From Chondrosia reniformis (Eukaryota > Porifera > Demospongiae > Chondrillida > Chondrillidae), in assembly GCA_947172415.1 (NCBI GenBank), contig OX359200.1:2420501-2484500 (forward strand): a DNA stretch of 64,000 bases, read 5' to 3'. The position numbers and the translations under genes are program-made. Below, piece after piece: positions 57,372 to 64,000 of the stretch (position 1 is the stretch's first letter; every line of letters begins with the position of its first letter). The notes under the pieces are model-generated. The model was not told the origin of the DNA and searched no databases. It was given only the letters and a program-made list of their open reading frames with translations.

Positions 57372-58775
57372 CTTCCTAGGTCATTCCCTTAATTAACCAA
57401 ACATTATTCGATGAATTTATCGACGATGGCGACAATAATTCCTCTATCTATCTATATCATTTATTAGTTACGCCACTGAGTAGCAATTCACATCCCCCTA
57501 CCATTAATACTTAGTTTATATTGTGTCCGATAATAGATGTAAGCACCCTGCTTACTTTGCAAGGCGAATTCACCTCGACCGTTGATCGTAGGAAGACGAA
57601 TTTTAGTCAGCATGCAGACAATACTTGTACCTCTGTGTCGTACAAGTAACTCTTGCATTTCTTGTTCGTGTGCAAAGTACAAGCCGGCGTCCGATAATAG
57701 ATTTTATCGGACAGCGTCTTTCAAGGGTTCGTGGCGACGAAGATGAGGGGGTAAATCTTAAGTTTTTGCGAATAATGTTTAGGACCATCTGCCCTTTCAA
57801 ATCATAGCAGACTTTGGTCGATTCGTCTGCTGATTAAAACGATCGAGTGTCCGATAATACATGGTGCCCGTTAATTGATTTTTTACTCTACGTTCTGTCC
57901 GAAATTCAATTCCGCCAGTAAGCTGGGCTTCTGATGGCCGCAATAAGTGGATTGACCATATTTTGTGCTGAAATTTACATCACTTGTAGTGGAGGCTTGT
58001 ATCTACCAGCTAAGAAAATTAGAAGCTTGTCCACCCAAAACTGAATGCACTAGACGCGAATGTACGAATTTTGATTATACTGTCCGAATTTCGATTACAT
58101 TCGGACACCCCACTTAAGCCGTTTGTTCTCTTTGAAACCGAAACAAAATAGTCTATTTTTGGGCATGCCAATCAGCCTTTAGGAGAGCTACATTTTAACG
58201 CTTATCTGAAATTGGTAGCCAAAATACTCTCTAAGATCTACGTGTCCGAATTCTAATACCTTACTCTACCTATATAGCATGAAACTTCGATACAATTGTA
58301 TGTAAGTTTAATGATTATGAAGTTCCTACGATAGTTACAAGGCTATAAATTTGAAGCCGTCATTCACAGTAGTAAGCTGGTGGCTTTGAGTTTGAATAGA
58401 GGCGAATTAGTCGTAGTGCCTTTCGTTAAGTTCTACTGAATAATCGTGTTTCAGCTTCTTTAAAGGCCTAAAGTGCTTGCCTGTTAAAGGCATGTATATC
58501 GTTCAGGTTTAACTAACTTCCAGGAAGCAGTTATTTCGATCAGGTAACTGAACGCCGTCAATACTGACGAATTGGTAATAAGCCTGTAGGGTGGCGCATG
58601 GATTTTCGGACACCATGGAAAATCGGATGGCATATCTCAGCCTCTGAGCCTTCAATTTCTCTGAAACTTCTAGTATATTACAATTCTCGATTATTAACTT
58701 TGCATGTGAAGTTACATATAAACTGTAGGTATACTTCAAGAGTTATTTACAAAACTATAAAGTGTCCGAAATAAC
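57372..58775 (-). repeat. E2 right inverted arm
   Basis: Inverted partner of 52023-53412, with the same TCGGACA/TGTCCGA motif series. A stretch (about 57895-58300) recurs a third time at 61287-61720 in the same orientation. Confidence 0.8.
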
Positions 58776-58781
58776 ATGCAT

Positions 58782-59047
58782 ACAGGTATGTACCTGTAAT
58801 AAACCCAAATGCCAACTCCCCATGCATGTATACCAACAATTGGACAGAAATAAAACATCAAATTCTGTCATCAGAGCTATATATAATTCTATAATTGTAC
58901 TTGTTGAATAAATATATATATATACCAAATGTACATGCCTAATATTGATGACAGAATTTGATGTTTTATTTCGGTCCAATTGTTGGTCTACATGCATGGG
59001 GAGTTTGCATTTGGGTGCATTTGGGTTTATTACAGGTACATACCTGT
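58782..59047. mobile_element. Foldback MITE, ~95-bp arms
   Basis: The left arm is ACAGGTATGTACCTGTAATA and onward to AAATTCTGTCATCA. The right arm is the inverted copy ending TATTACAGGTACATACCTGT. ACAGGTATGTACCTGT is itself palindromic. It has cut into the coding of the Ulp1-like frame to its right and lies 6 bp from the end of E2. Confidence 0.8.
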
Positions 59048-59515
59048 TTGCAGGATTTGCACTGAAGTTTTATGCTTTGACACAGGTTTGTAGAGCAGCC
59101 TGTGTCCAAAGATTGTGTCCTGCAGTCCTTCCATATTTGGGTACTGTTTACTTAATAAGGCTTGTGCAGCATTAATAACATTGTCTGTGACATCCATTCC
59201 AATAGATAAACCCTCTTGGTCAGACATATGTAGGCCCAGTCCTTTAATCCACCAATTGTACGTTGGATCTGGATCACTGTTTGCTATTGCAATTGGTGAT
59301 TCAGATACATCTAGAGGAAATATAATAATAAACTTTGCAATTGTTTCTAATCACTACAGCTGTATGTATATATATAAAAGCACGTTAGATCTGTCTATAT
59401 ACCTGCATGTGTATGTACTAGAAATATTCACCTCCAGGTTTCTTCTTTCTTAACCTCGTTGCTAGCCCAGCACTCTTCAGCTGTTCAAACTTTGGGACCC
59501 TTGATGCTACTGCAT
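59048..59515 (-). pseudogene. Ulp1/protease-like domain fragment truncated by the MITE
   Basis: The minus-strand exon (59048-59310) reads YNWWIKGLGLHMSDQEGL, then DVTDNVINAAQALLSKQYPN and MEGLQDTIFG, ending at VQILQTG where the MITE begins. INAAQ.LL...P...GLQ followed by VQIL is a recurring pattern in invertebrate transposon-linked proteins with a Ulp1-like cysteine protease fold; I assign it by that pattern only. An upstream exon (about 59432-59515) reads VPKFEQLKSAGLATRLRKKK with donor GTGAAT. The protease catalytic residues would lie beyond the MITE and are absent. Confidence 0.45.
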
Positions 59516-59707
59516 GGATAGCAAACAATTAGTGGTATCTTTATACAGCCATGCACTCAGAGCCATTGGAATTTTTGGTTATAATTACCTTTCTTCTTTC
59601 TCGTTAGTGGAACTGTTTTATGTGGTGAAGCCTTTAAGTTATCTGGTTATGATAGTAAATAGAAACAATTCATAAAGCTTATATAAAAGCAGATCATGAT
59701 GCATGGT

Positions 59708-59750
59708 GAGCCAATCAGTGTATGCATGCATATACTGATTGGCTCACTAT
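59708..59750. repeat. Near-perfect 42-bp palindrome
   Basis: GTGAGCCAATCAGT, then GTATGCATGCATAT, then ACTGATTGGCTCAC. The stem is about 20 bp with one mismatch pair. It could be a minimal MITE or a cruciform; no target duplication was resolved. Confidence 0.7.
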
Positions 59751-60039
59751 CATTCATGTGCTTCTTTCAAGGATGTTTAAACATTAATTGCTAAATTTAA
59801 TGTTTAGATTAAAAGAATGCCCTATACGAACATGAGGAGCCGTAACTTACATATTTATACCTTCTGAAAAGTCAGTGACACTCTGTTTTTCTTTTTGATC
59901 AGTTGCTGTTGCTGCACTTAATTCCTCTATAGAAAGGTAACAAAATCATTCATAACGGAATTTTATTCCTTACATTTAATATATTTAGATTGCATCTCTC
60001 TTTTTACAGCAGCACTCTAAACTCAGCCTTAACCTCAAT

Positions 60040-60873
60040 TTACAGATACGGTCTCATAAGCCTTTCTGCAAATAACTTCATTTTCTGCAGCCAATGTAAT
60101 AGTAGCTGGACAATAGTGGGAAGAGTGTCCATCCATGAGGAGGAGGATGGGGCGACGTGGTGTGGCATATTGTAAGAAATGGTTGACAGGCCATAGAGAG
60201 TGCCAGGGACTTCCCCTAGAGTGAATTTAAAATTGAGATGTTTGTCATCAATCACAACAAATAGTGGCAATGCAATGCCTGTAGCACTGGTACAAGCTAA
60301 TACTGTAAATTGTTGCTTTCTTTCACTGGTCAGGTAGCTGGGATTCTTTGACCCAACTTCATGCACAACCTTGTGACTACCAGGATTAAGCGTGAGGCGG
60401 TTTCATCACAATTGTATATGGCTGATGGATTATTTAGGATCCCGTTCTCCTCAAGGCAGTCATGCAGTATATCAAGGTTCCTATTTAGAAGATCTGCATT
60501 ACCAGCCTTTGCACGAACATATATATGAGAGGGGAACAGCAGACTTTAATGTCAGCTTTGGATTACGCTTGCGAAAACCTTGCCACCAACCTTTGGTAAC
60601 CACTGCATCAATGCCTTTGTTATTGATAATTTCCTGCACCACAGTTAGCACTTCCTTTGCAGTACATGGATAGCCTATCTTTGCAATCTCAATGAGGAAT
60701 TGAGCAAGTTCCTCTTCCTCCTCATCTGTCAGGTACTGGCATTCAGACCAGGCTTCAGAAGACCACAACTTATAGGTCATTCTACCTTCTGATACAGTTG
60801 GCCCGAATGAACTTGTCATGTGTCTTTCATTGGCCCTTAAAACTCTGGCTTGCAGAGGTGGATGCTGGTACAT
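60040..60873 (-). pseudogene. psq/CENP-B/DDE pogo-like transposase E3, partial
   Basis: 60499-60873 has YLTDEEEEELAQFLIEIAKI and KGWWQGFRKRNPKLTLKS (CENP-B-type HTH). About 60372-60500 has ILNNPSAIYNCDET (first Asp). 60040-60366 has LACTSATGIALPLFVVIDD and GEVPGTLYGL. A shifted frame (about 60020-60140) has LLLMDGHSSHYCPATI (second Asp) and then stops. The third acidic residue and the C-terminus were not found. It lies between two same-orientation copies of E2 arm sequence, so it belongs to the same transposon cluster. Confidence 0.7.
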
Positions 60874-61286
60874 CTATATATACACAAATATAGGTATACA
60901 ACTATATAAGGTTATAATTTACATTACATCAACAGGTACTCATGGCCCCTTTCAGATGTTGACATTCAGAATATTACATTCATATAAATACCAGCACTTC
61001 CTCTATAATATTATGGTTTTCATGCTTATATCATTGTATATAACCAATATGTAAGTATTCTAATAGTTAGCTATATACTGAACTTTTACAATCATGAGAC
61101 TAACAGATAAAAATTAATTTGTTGGTTTCAATCATGCTCTGTTGTTATTAAATATATTGTATAACAAACGCCATACATTGAATGGGTTCCTCAGTTTCTT
61201 TAAACAGTTGCAAATTAAACTTCTAACTTTCTCTAGGCGTCCCGCCATTAGTCTGTCGCGCACAAGACAAAACGTCAGCATATGTT

Positions 61287-61720
61287 TTGTCCGAAATTCA
61301 ATTCCGCCACTAAGCTGGGCTTCTGATGGCCGCAATAAGTGGATTGACCATAGTTTGCGCTGAAATTTACATGACTTGTAGTGGAGGCTTGTATCTACCA
61401 GCTAGAAAATTAGAAGCTTGTCCGCCCGAAACTGAATGCACTAGACGCGAATGTCCGAATTTTCATTATACTGTCCGAATTTAGATTACATTCGGACACC
61501 CCACTTAAGCCGTTCGTTCTCTTTGAAACTGAAACAAAATCGTCTAGTTTTTTGGGCATGCCAATCAGCTTTTAGGAGAGCTACATTTTAATACTTGGTA
61601 GCCAAAATACTCTCTAAGATCTACGTGTCTGAATTCTAATACCTTACTCTATACCTGTTTACAGCCTTATAGCTATCGTAGAAGCTTCATAATCATTAAA
61701 CTTACATACAATAGTATCGA
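61287..61720 (-). repeat. Third copy of E2 arm sequence
   Basis: GTCCGAAATTCAATTCCGCC through to CTTACATACAATAGTATCG matches 57895-58300 in the same orientation, and 52521-52910 inverted. It could be the right arm of a further element that includes E3, or a relic. Confidence 0.8.
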
Positions 61721-62165
61721 TTTTTTATGCTACATATATCTGTTTACTAGTGAACGGTACGTACGTACATACACTTTTGCTCAATATACAATGAATATTA
61801 CAGTGTATGATGGCTACAGGGTTAACATGTTGAAACTAACCGGGTTACAAGTGTACTGCATACGCATATTGCATCAGTTCGGTAACGTTCGGCAATTCAA
61901 CAAGGTCTTAGTAAGCCAAGGTTAACACGTTTGTACAGACAGAAGACCGCTTAGTCCCACCAAAATCTCGTAGGCATGGTCAATTCTATGAATGTAATTA
62001 TAGCATATACTTTTAGGAGGGAACTCTTTCGAGGGAATTCACCAACAGCCAAGTTATGCCCCATTCAAGAAGCAAATGGTTCTTTTGACAATTACGTATA
62101 CGGAAGTCTGCAAAATCCTTATACCTTGTAAAAGTAACTCAACAATTTTCTATGTTTTATTAGGC
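61721..62165. other. No gene seen
   Basis: No supported frame or repeat. A GTACGTACGTACAT run lies near 61760. Confidence 0.35.
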
Positions 62166-62669
62166 ACCATTGCAGGCTGTTAAAGTTGGTGCAATGCTTC
62201 CTTTCAGCAGCTTTAGTGAAGGGTATAGTACCCGTGAGGAGACTTATAATGATACTTGCATTTTATTTACAACAACTGATTCTATTATATTGTGTGAATT
62301 GAATGTGGAATGTCTTCAAGGAAGACATTTAAATGCTGTAAGCAATCAAAGTAAGATGACATTACATTTCAATGTGTTTGATGCTGAGTTGGGCTGGGGA
62401 TGAAAAATCTGTTTTCTATTTATGCAGCATTTAACAGAAGATCCTGGGTGTCTAGTGGCAATAGACACATTATCGTCATTGATCAGTAATTATTTAGGTA
62501 AGAAGACTTATATATTTGTATAATTCCCACATTTCTTCTCTTGTTTAGATTCAACCAACATGCCATGGATCGGAATTCATGGCCCCATATCTATGAAGAT
62601 AGACTTAACTGAAGGATTAACTGCTAAACCGTTAATTTTGTCACCTATTGTATATTTAATTGTATATTG
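62166..62669 (+). CDS. Three plus-strand exons of an unknown protein
   Basis: Exon a (62166-62338) follows TTTTATTAG, reads LQAVKVGAMLPFSSFSEGY and ends LQGRHLNA with donor GTAAGC. Exon b (62428-62501) follows TATGCAG, reads HLTEDPGCLVAIDTLSSLIS and has donor GTAAGA. Exon c (from 62550) follows TTGTTTAG, reads STNMPWIGIHGPISMKIDL and ends with a TGA near 62669. Joins are phase 0 and phase 1 and all agree, which supports a real gene or recent pseudogene. Upstream exons are not identified. No family is recognised. Confidence 0.5.
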
Positions 62670-62929
62670 AGAAATTTTCTCTTTAATGAATAAATATTCA
62701 TTGGAAGCTATGAATATTAATTAATAATAATATTCATAGTTTCATTAGCAAGTGCAGTTAGTGGCAAAATGTTAATGATATTCATAATTCTCTTTTTAAA
62801 CAGGTTGTAAACATTGAAAACCTAACAGGTAAGTTTTCTATCAATAGTAAATCGTGAACCTGGGTTTAACAAAGGTTGTAAACTCATTGTTTATGAAGGT
62901 TTACAGCCTAGTTTACAGATTGTCAACTA

Positions 62930-63220
62930 CCTTATTTTTTGCTGTGGCTGTTGCTGGAGTTTTGTAAAACAGTTGAAACCATCAATGAAGAGATTTTTAT
63001 AACACCTTATATGCATTTACATGATCATTTAAAACAAGACATCCTGGACTATGGACCTCCTCAAGCCTATTGGTTGTTTTCATTAAAGAGATATAATGGC
63101 ATAATAGGTAGTTATATAAATGTAAACAAAAATCTTGAGGAGTAATTAATGGTAAAATTTCGTAGCATTTCCCACTCTGCTGCACTTTGCTACACCACAA
63201 GTCAAGTTGATAATACTCCA
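62930..63220 (+). pseudogene. CACTA (EnSpm) transposase fragment with DUF4218-like region
   Basis: The frame reads FCKTVETINEEIFITPYMHL, HDHLKQDILDYGPPQAYWLF and SLKRYNGIIGSY, ending at a TAA (63145), after which LMVKF continues in frame. The pattern MHLH.HL...I.DYGP..A.WLF...RYNG is the DUF4218-type region at the C-terminal side of CACTA/EnSpm transposases. Only this piece is present. It may have been captured by the unknown gene upstream or may have inserted downstream of it. Confidence 0.6.
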
Positions 63221-64000
63221 AGGGTTAAATGATAATGCATAAAGTCTGATTTTACGATGTATTCCAACATAGCCATGGATATATAAACAACACATTGTCA
63301 CTACTGTTTTCCTATCTGCAGCAATTAAGCCTGTTAACAGCATTAATTGGAGGTAGTGTCACCAAGAGATAGAACTGCCTCCAAGATTAATAGAGAAGTT
63401 ACAAAGCATGGTATGTCTTGAATATGACGATATCCATATTTTAGAAAGTAATTATTTAACAATATTTAAATATCACTTATTAAGGATACAGGAAAACCTC
63501 ACCTTCCATCACTATGCTTTAGGTTTAAGTCCATAAATATATAGCATCACAGGGTATTTGGGTCAATGAAGATGGAACTATTATTTCAACAAGTTATAAT
63601 TTGAAAGCAGGGCAAATACACATTTCTTACAACATTTTATAGGTTAAAAGATATGTCAAAAAAAGTGGAGAAAATTTTTGCTGTTGTATAATGGTTCAAA
63701 GAGTTGCATACAGAATTTTACCTTCAAAGGACCATTAATAAATATAAGGAAAATTGATACCATTCCTCTGGGACTAGCAACCTTCATGCCGTCGAAAGGA
63801 TACTTTGCCACTTTGCAACTGCCAATACCTTCATAAGACCAGCTTCTTATTCAGAAGTTGGTATTCCACTCAGGCAGAAACAGTGCATTTAAATAAATAT
63901 AAGTTCTATACTGAAAGACTTTCTTAACAGTTTATTATTTCATACACAAATCGTATACATAGCAATAGGCATAGCATGCAGGAAAATGGTATACATTAGA
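63221..64000. other. No gene seen to window end
   Basis: AT-rich. No supported frame. Exon-like runs were too short to place. Confidence 0.35.

Larger units (their letters stand above)
52023..58775 (+). mobile_element. pogo-type DNA transposon E2 with ~1.4-kb inverted arms
   Basis: The left arm (52023-53412) and right arm (57372-58775) are inverted copies at high identity, with outer ends TTATTTCGGACACTTTATAG and CTATAAAGTGTCCGAAATAA. The body of about 4 kb holds a plus-strand psq/CENP-B/DDE transposase with introns and a C-terminal PHD-like finger. The first 190 bp of each arm equals the E1 TIR. Arms this long are unusual for the family. Confidence 0.75.

Noticed and set aside
52062-58739. 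Identical 76-codon frames in the two arms of E2 as a conserved gene
   Set aside because: Their similarity is explained by the inverted arms, and the frame overlaps motif-rich terminal DNA. No domain or codon bias supports coding.

Overview
The window is eukaryotic and almost certainly from an invertebrate animal. The DNA is AT-rich, and exons of about 50-250 bp are separated by short GT-AG introns. The host-like exons encode metazoan extracellular modules (one SRCR domain, fibronectin type III domains with a membrane segment, von Willebrand factor C domains). Transposable elements fill most of the rest. A demosponge such as Amphimedon fits this combination best, but that is an inference from style and not an identification.

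Layout. 0-4.5 kb: mostly non-coding, with a 1.3 kb inverted-arm element at 1.8-3.1 kb. 4.5-9.0 kb: a foldback element with a hammerhead-like core, a decayed Penelope-like retroelement (PLE) flanked by pseudo-LTRs that each carry a hammerhead core, a TTAA-flanked piggyBac-type MITE, and a second, chimeric PLE piece. 9-10.1 kb: a broken pogo-like transposase. 11.5-15.7 kb: two minus-strand host-type genes, a secreted SRCR protein and an FN3/transmembrane receptor-like gene, both with lesions. 16.3-18.8 kb: a satellite of about 100-bp monomers. 19.16-22.02 and 34.77-37.65 kb: the arms of a large inverted duplication (about 2.9 kb each). Between the arms lie a dynein heavy chain pseudogene fragment, an unrecognised plus-strand exon set, an unrecognised six-exon minus-strand gene (26.1-29.0 kb), and two tandem copies of a secreted VWC-domain gene (29.6-32.8 kb).

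38.3-41.3 kb: a plus-strand non-LTR retrotransposon (APE endonuclease and reverse transcriptase) ending in a TTGA/ATTG-type repeat tail. 41.6-43.5 kb: PLE pieces in opposite orientation. 44.0-44.4 kb: the best-preserved foldback element with a canonical hammerhead ribozyme. 44.4-48.9 kb: a 65-bp satellite with higher-order duplications. 49.0-61.7 kb: a nest of three pogo-type (psq/CENP-B/DDE) elements. One has inverted arms of about 1.4 kb dotted with TCGGACA motifs, plus a C-terminal PHD-like finger. 61.7-64 kb: unknown plus-strand exons and a CACTA-type (DUF4218-like) fragment.

The most interesting theme is the repeated link between hammerhead ribozyme cores and palindromic or inverted-repeat structures: at least nine intact or decayed cores, all in PLE termini or foldback elements. 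Exon models were read by eye from splice consensus and phase, without transcript or database support.
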